Shown: one piece after another, positions 24,745 to 31,319 of the stretch
How the letters are laid out: each line of letters begins with the position of its first letter
How positions within the stretch are numbered: the first letter of the stretch is position 1
IMG/VR virus record: IMGVR_UViG_3300020197_000075
Coordinates: 1-35,680 of that record
Source of the DNA: a virus
DNA: 35,680 nucleotides
Direction: 5' to 3' (one strand)
Made by a program: the position numbers and the translations under genes
The notes under the pieces: model-generated
Database searches by the model: none
Told to the model about the DNA's origin: nothing
The model's input: the letters and a program-made list of their open reading frames with translations, nothing else

Positions 24745-25457
24745 GCGTGACGCATTTGATCGGGTTCGGACGTGGGGGCGGCGGCGTCCCGTCAAAGAAC
24801 ACCTATTCCATAGATCTGGATGGATCGAACGACTATGGCACGTTCACGTCGCCTGCCGCAGCACCCTTCTCGATGGTCTGCCGGGTTCGCGGCGACAACG
24901 TGGCGACCGAAAACTATCTCACCCTGATGTCCATCGGCACCTTCACGATGGCGACGGGCGTTAGCGGAAACAAGTTCGGTGTTCACGTTCCAGGTGTTGG
25001 TCGCGTGCGTAGCGCCACGGCTCTATCGAATAGCACTTGGTACATGCTCGGCTACACTCAGATCAATTCCACAACATTCAACGCCACCAACACCAAGCTA
25101 TACCTCAATGGCGCGGCCGAAACCGGGACAGCCATGGATGCGTCAAGCCCGGCTAATTATGCCGGAGCAACCGCATATGTTGGATCTTATTATACTACAT
25201 CATATTTCTGGAACGGGTTGCTTGCTGAAATGGCACTGTGGACATCGGTACTGACCGCCGCCGAAATGCTGGCGCTCTACAATGCCGGCCCCGGAGTGCT
25301 CTACACGGCCAACTTCGGCGATTACGTCAGCGCGGCGAATCTCTATGCGCAATGGTTGTTCGAGGAAGGAACCGGGACAACGGTTGCCGACGAATCCGGC
25401 AACGGTCGCACGCTGACGCTGGTCGGCACGCCGAGCTGGTCAACCGACAATCCGTAA
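24738..25457 (+). CDS. LamG/concanavalin-like lectin-domain protein
   Basis: A 239-aa protein. Residues 20-190 follow the LamG (Laminin_G_3) jelly-roll layout: an opening YSIDLDGSNDYGTF, a middle strand set with STWYMLGYTQ and TKLYLNGA, then a YFWNGLLAEMALWTSVLTAAEMLALYNAG close, which is the usual terminal strand and helix. A short second part (LYAQWLFEEGTG...VADESGNGRTLTLVG) repeats the DxSGN-type lectin end. It would bind glycan at the tip or base of the appendage. Part of the domain is much less GC-rich than its neighbours (27 of 60 bases are G/C at 25141-25200), suggesting a swapped-in module. The ATG overlaps the previous stop, and the next gene starts directly after this stop. Confidence 0.78.
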   Translation: MLSVTHLIGFGRGGGGVPSKNTYSIDLDGSNDYGTFTSPAAAPFSMVCRVRGDNVATENYLTLMSIGTFTMATGVSGNKFGVHVPGVGRVRSATALSNSTWYMLGYTQINSTTFNATNTKLYLNGAAETGTAMDASSPANYAGATAYVGSYYTTSYFWNGLLAEMALWTSVLTAAEMLALYNAGPGVLYTANFGDYVSAANLYAQWLFEEGTGTTVADESGNGRTLTLVGTPSWSTDNP

Positions 25458-26630
25458 GTGGCAAGCCAGCGTTATCACGTCCACGAGGCGGGCGAGGGCT
25501 TCCGCGCCAACCCGACACCCTATCATCATTTCCGATTGGGCATCGGCGAAACCACGGCGCGTCCGTTCAAGCTGCTGGTGCCGATCCTACACGACAGCTT
25601 CGGCGACTTCGCGCTGGCCGTTCACTTGGCCCTGCAATACGCCGCCCGATTCCGGCATTCGCTGACCACCTTCGCATTCTTCGATAATCGGCCCTACAAG
25701 CACGACCTGATCCGGCTCTATCCGTTACCGACGAAGGTCATGGCCCTCCGGTCTCGTGACGCCATGGCGCAGATCAACCCGCTGGTCTTCGCTCCGGCTC
25801 ACAAGCTCAATGGGAAATACCGATCGGCCAGGGACATCGTCGACGATCCACGCTGGCATGACATGGTCTTTCCCTGGATGCACCAGCAGCACGTCGCGCA
25901 CGACCTGGACATGCTGCCGCTCAGGATTCCCGAGGGCGAACTCTCTCAGCTTCACGCCGGACTGATCGGTCTGGGGCTCGATCCCAATAGGTGGTTCGCC
26001 TGCATCCACTGGCGCGAGCCGACCTATCGCTACAAGCCGATCGCCAATCTCCGCGACAACGATCCGCAACGCTATCTCCCGCTGATCGACCACATCATCG
26101 GCATGGGCGGGCAGGTGGTCAGGATCGGTCACCCCGAGATGGCTCACGCCGCACCAAGGTCCGGCTTCGTCGACCTGGCCGTCATACCGGATTCCACGCT
26201 GCTGCAAGCCTACGCGGCGTCACGAGCCCGGTTCTGCGTGTCCGGCACTGGCGGCGGCGCGTGCCTGATGTATCTGTTCGGCACGCCTACGGCCTCTGTC
26301 GACTGCATCGGATGGTTCGACGGGTCCTATGGGCAATACCTGCTGACCCAGGTGCTGACCACCCCGGAAGGGCAAACGCTGGAACAGGAATCGCTGTTCG
26401 AGTCCGGGCTGATGAACCAGCGCGCGCTTGAAATGGCGATGGCGGAACGGCCTGGGTTCAAGCTCGAGCAGCGCAGCTCAGCGGAGATCATGGCTGTCGC
26501 TGACTTCATGCATCGCATCATCGGGGATTGCCCCGGATGGAGAACGCCGGTCACGCCCGAACTAGAGCCTGACAATCGCTTTGTCTGGCCGATGCGGGGC
26601 GGGATACGCCCGCGCTTCATCGATCTGTAG
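25458..26630 (+). CDS. TIGR04372-like glycosyltransferase
   Basis: A 390-aa protein. The second half has the layout of the TIGR04372 putative glycosyltransferase family: ACIHWREPTYRY (residues 181-192), then a listed run YLPLIDHIIGMGGQVVRIGHPEM (207-228), the DLAVIPDSTLLQAYAASRARFCVSGTGGGACLMYLFGTP core (239-277), and EQESLFESG further on. A GT-B type fold with a sugar-nucleotide pocket around CVSGTGGG is likely by family. The GTG at 25458 follows the lectin stop with no gap; ribosomes would have to reinitiate. It probably transfers a sugar onto phage or host glycan, possibly with the two MptE-like proteins. No secretion signal or membrane segment is visible, so it acts in the cytoplasm. Confidence 0.7.
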   Translation: MASQRYHVHEAGEGFRANPTPYHHFRLGIGETTARPFKLLVPILHDSFGDFALAVHLALQYAARFRHSLTTFAFFDNRPYKHDLIRLYPLPTKVMALRSRDAMAQINPLVFAPAHKLNGKYRSARDIVDDPRWHDMVFPWMHQQHVAHDLDMLPLRIPEGELSQLHAGLIGLGLDPNRWFACIHWREPTYRYKPIANLRDNDPQRYLPLIDHIIGMGGQVVRIGHPEMAHAAPRSGFVDLAVIPDSTLLQAYAASRARFCVSGTGGGACLMYLFGTPTASVDCIGWFDGSYGQYLLTQVLTTPEGQTLEQESLFESGLMNQRALEMAMAERPGFKLEQRSSAEIMAVADFMHRIIGDCPGWRTPVTPELEPDNRFVWPMRGGIRPRFIDL

Positions 26631-26639
26631 GAGGTCCGC

Positions 26640-26942
26640 ATGAGGGGACCGCTCGCCGCCCTGCTCCTGCTCGCCCCTATCTCCGCGCTTGCGCATGGGG
26701 ATGCTGCATGGATTCGGGACAACCCTAAAACCGCATGGTGCTGCAATGAGAAAGATTGCGGCATTGCGCCGGCTGACGCCATCACCCGCGTCGACGGCGG
26801 CTGGCAGGTCATCCGCACCGGGCAGGTGATCCGCGACGGCGACCCGAGTATCTACCCAAGCCCCGACCTGCATATCTGGTGGTGCCGGTGGCCCGATCCG
26901 AACAACGTCCGCTGTCTGTTCATTCCGCCAGCCGGGAGTTGA
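26640..26942 (+). CDS. Small exported protein with CC...DC motif
   Basis: A 100-aa protein with a clear Sec signal (RGPLAALLLLAPISALAHG, cut after ALA, about residue 18). The mature part has TAWCCNEKDCG (Cys at 33, 34 and 39), then WQVIRTGQVI and WWCRWPDPNNVRC with two more Cys, which suggests periplasmic disulfides. Proteins with this HDAAWI..., CC...DC plan are common and uncharacterised in Rhizobiales, so it may be host-derived cargo. AGGAGG at 26629-26634 gives a good start. It may alter the host envelope during lysogeny or infection; this is inference. Confidence 0.72.
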   Translation: MRGPLAALLLLAPISALAHGDAAWIRDNPKTAWCCNEKDCGIAPADAITRVDGGWQVIRTGQVIRDGDPSIYPSPDLHIWWCRWPDPNNVRCLFIPPAGS

Positions 26943-26945
26943 GCC

Positions 26946-27275
26946 ATGCGCCAGATCATCGGACGCATCCTGTTCTTTCTCGCCATCGCCCTGGTGCTGC
27001 TAGCCTTCGTCGCGTCGGCCCGTGCGCAGCAGCCTTCGCAATGCGGCCCCTATGCCATGATGGCGGAGGGACTCGCAAAGGAATATTCCGAACGTCTCGC
27101 CTTCGTGGCGCTGGCTCCCGATGGCCGACGGATCGAACTGTGGGTTTCGCCGGCGGGGGAAACCTTTTCGCTGGTGATCGAGCATCCGGCATTGCCGGGT
27201 ATCGCGTGCATGATCGGCTCCGGCTCGGATTTCCGCGTCGCGCCCGACATGGCCAAACCGGGCCGGGGGGCATAG
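26946..27275 (+). CDS. Small exported protein, Rhizobiales type
   Basis: A 109-aa protein with a long N-terminal hydrophobic signal (GRILFFLAIALVLLAFVASARA, cleavage expected after ARA). The mature part begins QQPSQCGPYAMMAEGLAKEYSER and continues ELWVSPAGETFSLV and GIACMIGSGSDFR, with two Cys that may pair. The plan QCGPxxxMxxxLAxxYxE ... SPxGxTxxLV ... GxAC...GxxF is one I have met in short exported proteins of Rhizobiales and their phages; no function is established. It starts 3 nt after the previous stop and abuts the next gene. It is probably an envelope-acting accessory protein. Confidence 0.72.
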   Translation: MRQIIGRILFFLAIALVLLAFVASARAQQPSQCGPYAMMAEGLAKEYSERLAFVALAPDGRRIELWVSPAGETFSLVIEHPALPGIACMIGSGSDFRVAPDMAKPGRGA

Positions 27276-27497
27276 ATGAGCGACGGCCTCGGGACGCAGC
27301 GCGATCTCGGCAAGCTCGAGGCGGAAGTGCACCAGCTCCAGCGCGACGTGACCGAACTGAGGGGTGACGTTAAGGAGCTCATGGTCACGATCAGCGAAGC
27401 CAAGGGCGGGTGGCGGACATTGATGCTGGTCGGCGGTGCGGCGGGGGCCGTTGGTGCCTTGCTCGCCAAGCTCATCCCGTTCATTCCGATGCGGTGA
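27276..27497 (+). CDS. Coiled-coil plus single membrane segment protein, holin-like
   Basis: A 73-aa protein with a soluble heptad-type helix (residues 8-42, LGKLEAEVHQLQRDVTELRGD) and one C-terminal membrane segment (47-68, WRTLMLVGGAAGAVGALLAKL). This is the layout of the XhlA/hemolysin-like group, often encoded near phage lysis genes. It may act as a holin, antiholin or membrane anchor. The ATG follows the previous stop directly (TAGATG). A separate small membrane protein nearer the lysin (30032-30208) is a competing holin candidate. Confidence 0.65.
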   Translation: MSDGLGTQRDLGKLEAEVHQLQRDVTELRGDVKELMVTISEAKGGWRTLMLVGGAAGAVGALLAKLIPFIPMR

Positions 27498-27503
27498 CGG
27501 GCG

Positions 27504-28649
27504 ATGGCCAGACGCCACCACTACGACACTCTGTCGGTCGAGGACATCCGACGCACCCTGTGCGCGTGGCGCGAGCACGACGGCAACGCCAGCGCCGCCG
27601 CGCGCGAATTGAAGATCTCCCCGACCACGCTCTACCGCCGCCTTGCCCTTGCTGTGAAGCGCGGGCTTCTGCCGGCGGACGAACTTCCGGGCGGTTCCAT
27701 GAGCCAGATCAATCGCGCCGCAGCAGGCGGCAGAAATCCTGGTATGGCCGAAGTGATGGACATGGTCAGGAAGCCGATGGAGCGGCCGACGCTACCCGAC
27801 GATCTGCCCCCGGTCGACGAACTGATCGAGCGGCGCAAGCGCGAATATCAGCGTCACGACCAAGCGCAGAGGGCAAGACAGCTCATTCCGGTCAAGGTCA
27901 AGACCGACGGCCCGATTGCGATTGCCCATTTCGGCGATCCGCATGTGGACGACCCTGGCACTGACATCGCTACGCTCGAGCATCACGTCTCCGTGGTCAA
28001 CAAAACCGAGGGCATGTTCGGGGCCAACGTCGGCGATCTATCCAATAATTGGATCGGCCGGCTCGCCAAGCTGTACGGCGAGCAGAGCACGTCGGCCAAG
28101 GAAGCGTGGCGGCTGGTCGAATGGCTGGTGAAGTCGTGCGACTGGCTCTATCTGCTTGCCGGCAACCACGACCTGTGGTCCGGGGCTGGAGACCCTGTGC
28201 GCTGGATCGCGTCCCAGCAGGGAATCGCCTACGAGGAATGGGGCGCGCGCCTCGGCTTGGCGTTCCCCAACGGCCGACAGGTGCGCGTCAATGCTCGCCA
28301 CGACTTCATCGGGCATTCGATGTGGAACACGGCCCACGGCCCCGCCAAGGCCGCGCAGATGGGCTGGCGCGACCACATCCTGACCTGCGGGCACAAGCAC
28401 ACGTCGGGCTATCAGATGCTCAAGGACCCGGCGTCCGGGCTCGTGTCCCACGCCCTCCGGGTGGCCGGGTACAAGATCCATGACAGGTATGCCCGCACCA
28501 CCGGCCTGCCCAACCAGAACATCACGCCCGCTTCGGTGACGATCATCGACCCTCGATATGCCGATGACGACGTGCGGCTGGTCACGGTCATTCACGACGT
28601 CGAGATGGCGGCCGACTTCCTGACCTTCCTGCGGCGGAGGCGGAAATGA
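27504..28649 (+). CDS. HTH-metallophosphoesterase fusion protein
   Basis: A 381-aa protein. Residues 11-57 form a Fis/resolvase-type helix-turn-helix (DGNASAAARELKISPTTLYRRL). From 138 on it is a calcineurin-like phosphoesterase with all five metal-site motifs: GDPHVDD (D145, H147), GDLSNNW (D178), AGNHDLW (N221, H222, D223), a mid-domain His (H266, in ARHDF) and GHKHTSG (H297, H299). Such enzymes cleave phosphodi- or monoesters with two metal ions, often on DNA ends or nucleotides. Residues ~60-130 are a charged linker. The HTH could bind DNA or direct the enzyme to a site. It sits inside the lysis block, and its stop overlaps the next gene by 4 nt (ATGA). The substrate is unknown. Confidence 0.83.
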   Translation: MARRHHYDTLSVEDIRRTLCAWREHDGNASAAARELKISPTTLYRRLALAVKRGLLPADELPGGSMSQINRAAAGGRNPGMAEVMDMVRKPMERPTLPDDLPPVDELIERRKREYQRHDQAQRARQLIPVKVKTDGPIAIAHFGDPHVDDPGTDIATLEHHVSVVNKTEGMFGANVGDLSNNWIGRLAKLYGEQSTSAKEAWRLVEWLVKSCDWLYLLAGNHDLWSGAGDPVRWIASQQGIAYEEWGARLGLAFPNGRQVRVNARHDFIGHSMWNTAHGPAKAAQMGWRDHILTCGHKHTSGYQMLKDPASGLVSHALRVAGYKIHDRYARTTGLPNQNITPASVTIIDPRYADDDVRLVTVIHDVEMAADFLTFLRRRRK

Positions 28650-28906
28650 GACGCCTCGTTCTGATCGAGTGGAAGGACGCCGCCGGAGGGGAGCGATCCG
28701 GCTGGAAGCCGATTGCCGAAATGGCCAGGGACAAGCCGCATTCGTGCAAGTCGGTCGGCTGGATCGCGCACGAGGACGACAAGTGCCTCGTGCTGGTTCC
28801 GCATACCACGCGCGACGATGACGGCGACGGGGAAATCCGAATACCAAAGGACTGGTGCCAGAAGGTCACGGACCTGATCGAGAAGCCCAAGGGGCGCGGG
28901 AAATGA
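28646..28906 (+). CDS. Small hypothetical phage protein
   Basis: An 86-aa protein starting with a beta strand (RRLVLIEWKDA), a central KSVGWIAHEDDKCLVLVPHT strand pair and a charged end (KPKGRGK). The pattern VxWxDAxxxxxGWxPIxEM...SVGxL....D.xxxVxPH is that of a short conserved phage protein of unknown function frequently seen in mycobacterial and proteobacterial phages. It is coupled to both neighbours by ATGA overlaps (28646-28649 and 28903-28906). A small single-domain protein; function unknown. Confidence 0.68.
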   Translation: MRRLVLIEWKDAAGGERSGWKPIAEMARDKPHSCKSVGWIAHEDDKCLVLVPHTTRDDDGDGEIRIPKDWCQKVTDLIEKPKGRGK

Positions 28907-29295
28907 CCTGCCGCACCGCGATCAACCGGGCGGACGACATCGAAGCCCTGGCGCACGAAGCGGGGCTCCTCGAACAGCGGGGTTACCACAAAGCGGCCCG
29001 CGAAATGCGCCGACGGATCGATACCAAGCTCGGGCGCCCGCGATCAAACATCGAGGAGGACATGCTGAGCAATTCGGAGCACTGCGGGCACTTCGGCCCC
29101 TACGTCGTCCAGGAGCCATGCGGCGGGCAAATTACCATCGTGTTCAACCACGGCACGCAGAAAGAGGCGGTGAGCGTGGACGCTGCTTATGTGCTGTGCG
29201 ACCACCTTTTGCGGGCGGCGAACAGCGCGAAAGAGGCTGAGCGGAAGGCAGCTATCGTTATACGCAAACCGCAGGATACGGATAACGAGGAATGA
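28903..29295 (+). CDS. Small hypothetical protein, Cys-containing
   Basis: A 130-aa protein. The frame is open to 28855, but the ATG at 28903 overlaps the preceding stop as ATGA and was chosen. Residues 5-45 form a helical part with basic end (AHEAGLLEQRGYHKAAREMRRRID). Residues 55-100 have SEHCGHFGPYVVQEPCGG with two Cys and two His that could bind a metal, then an ITIVFNHG strand. The end is a charged helix. No known family was recognised. The stop overlaps a 22-codon mini-ORF (ATGA at 29292). Confidence 0.55.
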   Translation: MTCRTAINRADDIEALAHEAGLLEQRGYHKAAREMRRRIDTKLGRPRSNIEEDMLSNSEHCGHFGPYVVQEPCGGQITIVFNHGTQKEAVSVDAAYVLCDHLLRAANSAKEAERKAAIVIRKPQDTDNEE

Positions 29296-29360
29296 CGATG
29301 AAACGGCAATCAATCGACACGTCGACGGCGATGTGTCGCCCGCGCGGACGTGTGCGATGA
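29292..29360 (+). CDS. 22-codon mini-ORF linking two genes
   Basis: ATG 29292 overlaps the previous stop (ATGA), and its own stop overlaps the next start (ATGA at 29357). It encodes 22 residues, MTMKRQSIDTSTAMCRPRG then RVR. It may exist only to carry ribosomes across the gap between the two genes, since a peptide this short has no recognisable domain. Reality as a protein is doubtful; the overlaps are directly visible. Confidence 0.3.
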   Translation: MTMKRQSIDTSTAMCRPRGRVR

Positions 29361-29548
29361 ACCCCGACCGCTACACGGTGCGATACATGGCCTGGTCCAT
29401 GGCGTGCTCGATGGCGCTCAACGGTCGGCTCGAACCGCCCGAGGTGCTGCGCATCGCCAAGGCGTGGGAGAGATGGCTCTTGTCCGCGCTGCCCCAGGCG
29501 GCCAAGGGCGCGGTTGTGAACCTGCACCCCACGGAGCCGGCGGCGTGA
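29357..29548 (+). CDS. Small hypothetical protein upstream of lysin
   Basis: A 63-aa protein. The frame is open upstream, but ATG 29357 (overlapping the mini-ORF stop as ATGA) is the likely start. The sequence (MNPDRYTVRYMAWSMACSMALNGRLEPPEVLRIAKAWERWLL) is helical and amphipathic, with many Met and Trp. It is too short for secure assignment. Its stop overlaps the lysin start (GTGA), so it probably helps set lysin translation. It could be a small regulator of lysis or just a coupling gene. Confidence 0.5.
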   Translation: MNPDRYTVRYMAWSMACSMALNGRLEPPEVLRIAKAWERWLLSALPQAAKGAVVNLHPTEPAA

Positions 29549-30027
29549 CCGACCAGCCCAAGTTCGACGAGCTCGGCACGCTCGCGCGCACGCTCTACGG
29601 CGAGGCCCGCTCCCTCGGACGGGCGGGCATGGAGGACGTGTCGAGCGTCGTCATGAATCGCCACGACCTCGCTCGCCAGGGCTTGGTGACGTGGTGGGGC
29701 AGGGATGTGACACAAATCTGCCTCCGCTCGGCGAATGGCTGGGCGCAGTTCTCGTGCTGGAACCCGACCGACCTGAACCGCGCCAAGCTGTTCAGCGTGA
29801 CCGAGACGGATCTGCACTTCGCGCTGGCGCTCGAGATTGCCCGCGCGGCGCTGGATGGCGAGATCGACGATCGGACCAATTCGGCGGACCACTACTGCAC
29901 GCCAGCGGTCGCGGACAGGACATCATGGGCCAAAGGCCGTCAGCCCGTTTATCGAACAGACGGCCACTGGTTCTTCCGCCTCTATAGCGAGGCGGGAGAG
30001 CTGATCCACGTTCTCGAACCGGAGTGA
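29545..30027 (+). CDS. Endolysin: SleB-type cell wall hydrolase
   Basis: A 160-aa protein that cleaves peptidoglycan to release virions. It matches the Hydrolase_2/SleB layout: LARTLYGEARSLGRAGMEDVSSVVMNR (residues 13-39), with the catalytic Glu of the YGEAR motif at E20, then VTQICLRSANGWAQFSCWN (55-73), and a late DRTNSADHYCTPAVADRTSWAKG (~114-136). Most phage copies have this compact size. There is no signal peptide or SAR segment, so release to the periplasm needs a holin. GTG start at 29545, overlapping the previous stop (GTGA). The holin-like gene starts 4 nt after its stop, followed by spanins, completing the lysis set. Confidence 0.88.
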   Translation: MTDQPKFDELGTLARTLYGEARSLGRAGMEDVSSVVMNRHDLARQGLVTWWGRDVTQICLRSANGWAQFSCWNPTDLNRAKLFSVTETDLHFALALEIARAALDGEIDDRTNSADHYCTPAVADRTSWAKGRQPVYRTDGHWFFRLYSEAGELIHVLEPE

Positions 30028-30031
30028 AAAC

Positions 30032-30208
30032 ATGGACACGAAATCGTTTCTGAGAAGCAAGACGCTTTGGGTTAACTTCATCGCCTTCGTGGCGATCGCG
30101 GTGCAGATCAAGACCGGCTTTGCCATCTCCCCCGAGTGGCAGGCCATGATCCTGACCGGCGTCAATGGCGTGTTGCGCGTTGTGACCAAACAGGAGCTTG
30201 GTGCGTGA
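30032..30208 (+). CDS. Small membrane protein, holin candidate
   Basis: A 58-aa protein. A short charged start (MDTKSFLRSKTLW) is followed by one membrane helix (VNFIAFVAIAVQIKTGFAI), then a second more amphipathic stretch (PEWQAMILTGVNGVLRVVTKQELGA). The pattern KSKTxWxNxIA...FxxxPEWxxxILTGVNxxLRxxTK recurs in small phage proteins next to lysin and Rz genes and is generally annotated as a holin-type protein. It would make the inner-membrane holes that free the lysin. It starts 4 nt after the lysin stop and overlaps the spanin gene by 4 nt (GTGA). Confidence 0.68.
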   Translation: MDTKSFLRSKTLWVNFIAFVAIAVQIKTGFAISPEWQAMILTGVNGVLRVVTKQELGA

Positions 30209-30420
30209 CCGGCGTCGCCCTCTACGGCGCCATCGGCCTGGCGCTCGCAGTTCTGCTCGGCATGACGGTCCTGCTCGCCCGCATGGGGGGCAAGGCCGCC
30301 GCCGAGCGGGACATGGCCAGGGACAAGGCGAAGCAAGCGGAGAAATCCAATGCGATCGACGAAGCTGTCGCTCGTCTGCCTGACGCTGATCTTGACCGCG
30401 AGCTGCGCGGGCGGCGATGA
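30205..30420 (+). CDS. Rz: Inner-membrane spanin (Rz-like)
   Basis: A 71-aa protein with an N-terminal membrane segment (residues 3-22, GVALYGAIGLALAVLLGMTV) and a periplasmic charged helix (AERDMARDKAKQAEKSNAIDEAV), the layout of the inner spanin subunit. It is shorter than lambda Rz (153 aa). The start is GTG 30205, overlapping the holin-like stop as GTGA. Its last 71 nt overlap an outer-membrane lipoprotein gene in another frame, the arrangement typical of Rz/Rz1. Together the pair would fuse inner and outer membranes in the last lysis step. Confidence 0.75.
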   Translation: MTGVALYGAIGLALAVLLGMTVLLARMGGKAAAERDMARDKAKQAEKSNAIDEAVARLPDADLDRELRGRR

Positions 30421-30529
30421 GTGCGCTTGGGCGAAGCGGATCACGGTCAATGACCTCGACGTGATTACGCGGGCCACCGCTCAGCAGATCGTGGCGCACA
30501 ATCGCAAAGTCGAAGCGATGTGCCGATGA
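30350..30529 (+). CDS. Rz1: Outer-membrane spanin lipoprotein (Rz1-like)
   Basis: A 59-aa protein encoded in the +1 frame relative to Rz. It has a lipoprotein signal: basic start (MRSTK), hydrophobic core (LSLVCLTLILT) and lipobox TASC, so Cys19 would be lipidated. The mature part, with CAWAKRITVNDLDVITRATAQ and IVAHNRKVEAMC, has the Cys...Trp, DxxT and TAxQIxxHN pattern seen in phage Rz1-type proteins and two further Cys. It overlaps the Rz gene by 71 nt and the next ORF by 4 nt (ATGA). Confidence 0.8.
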   Translation: MRSTKLSLVCLTLILTASCAGGDECAWAKRITVNDLDVITRATAQQIVAHNRKVEAMCR

Positions 30530-30618
30530 TCCTCGATCCCGCTTTCCTGGCCGGCCTGATCTTCCTGGCGATCTGCGTCGGCGGTCTCGTGGTCATGAGC
30601 ATGGGGGACTGGATCTGA
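30526..30618 (+). CDS. 30-aa membrane peptide
   Basis: An ORF of 30 residues whose ATG overlaps the Rz1 stop (ATGA) and whose stop overlaps the next ATG by one base (TGATG). Residues 6-24 form a continuous hydrophobic helix (AFLAGLIFLAICVGGLVV). A single-span peptide of this kind in a lysis block could modulate the holin. Only overlap and hydrophobicity support it, with no recognised family. Confidence 0.45.
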   Translation: MILDPAFLAGLIFLAICVGGLVVMSMGDWI

Positions 30619-30680
30619 TGGAGTTCATTCTTTGGGCTGTGATCATCTGGCTGGTCTGGCACGCGCTGTCGAGGCGATGA
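30618..30680 (+). CDS. 20-aa hydrophobic mini-ORF
   Basis: Twenty residues (MEFILWAVIIWLVWHALSRR), almost entirely a Trp-rich membrane helix with a basic end. Start and stop overlap the neighbours (TGATG at 30616-30620, ATGA at 30677-30680). It may be a real membrane micropeptide or just a coupling ORF. Confidence 0.35.
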   Translation: MEFILWAVIIWLVWHALSRR

Positions 30681-31237
30681 GTACCGCGATCTACGTCGCC
30701 CAAATACTGCTGGCCATCGAACTGTCGGCCGCGCTGTACCGCGTGCCGCGGGGCGGGCCTAGCCGCGAGGTGTGGGCGGCATACCTGCCGGCATGGGCCA
30801 TGCGGGTCTGGGGTTCGACGGTCGCCAGCGGGATATGGGCTGGCGTCTCTGCGTTCGCGCTGACCTGGGCGACGGGGGCACCGTGGTGGCTGGTGCCGAT
30901 CGTGGCCATCGCCCTGTTTGCCGGCGAGGCCCCTGGATACCCGAAGCCGGGCTACGGCTCTGCGGGCGTCGCGGTCGGGCCGATGACCAGGCGCGGGTTG
31001 CTGCTGCTCAATCCCCTGATGGGCGTTCTGTATTGGGCTTTCTGGCGCATCGCGCACGATGGCCCTGGGGAGTCGAGCGGCAGGCTCAAGCGCATCGTCT
31101 GCCTGCCGGGCACCGAGTTCCCGTTCCTTGACGGCTGGTCGGCCTGGGCGGAGTGGTTCTGTGGTCGCGTCACCGCGGCGAGCTATGTCGTGGTCTTGAT
31201 CATGCTAAGTCAGACGGTGCGATTTTTCACCGGATAA
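30677..31237 (+). CDS. Hypothetical membrane protein, last gene of the lysis block
   Basis: A 186-aa protein with several hydrophobic segments: residues ~5-18 (VAQILLAIELSAAL), ~45-68 (VWGSTVASGIWAGVSAFALTWA), ~70-85 (WWLVPIVAIALFAG) and ~160-180 (TAASYVVVLIMLSQTV). The internal part, after GPMTRRGLLLLNPLMGVLYWAFW, is more soluble, with IVCLPGTEFPFLDG. The ATG overlaps the previous mini-ORF stop (ATGA). Phage membrane proteins in this position sometimes block superinfection or serve lysis timing; no homology supports either. A terminator follows. Confidence 0.65.
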   Translation: MSTAIYVAQILLAIELSAALYRVPRGGPSREVWAAYLPAWAMRVWGSTVASGIWAGVSAFALTWATGAPWWLVPIVAIALFAGEAPGYPKPGYGSAGVAVGPMTRRGLLLLNPLMGVLYWAFWRIAHDGPGESSGRLKRIVCLPGTEFPFLDGWSAWAEWFCGRVTAASYVVVLIMLSQTVRFFTG

Positions 31238-31273
31238 GGACGGCGATCTGCGAATAATTGGCCGTTAGATAGC

Positions 31274-31307
31274 GCGCCGCTGGCCTTGACGGGCCGGCGG
31301 CGCTTTT
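31274..31307 (+). terminator. Rho-independent terminator closing the rightward block
   Basis: GCGCCGC (31274-31280) pairs with GCGGCGC (31297-31303), extended inward by a T-G pair and GGCC/GGCC (31282-31285 with 31292-31295), giving a 12-bp stem with a 6-nt loop, then TTTT (31304-31307). It ends rightward transcription before the convergent minus-strand genes. Read leftwards it lacks a T-run, so it is a poor terminator for the minus strand. Confidence 0.88.
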
Positions 31308-31319
31308 GTCGATTCAAGG

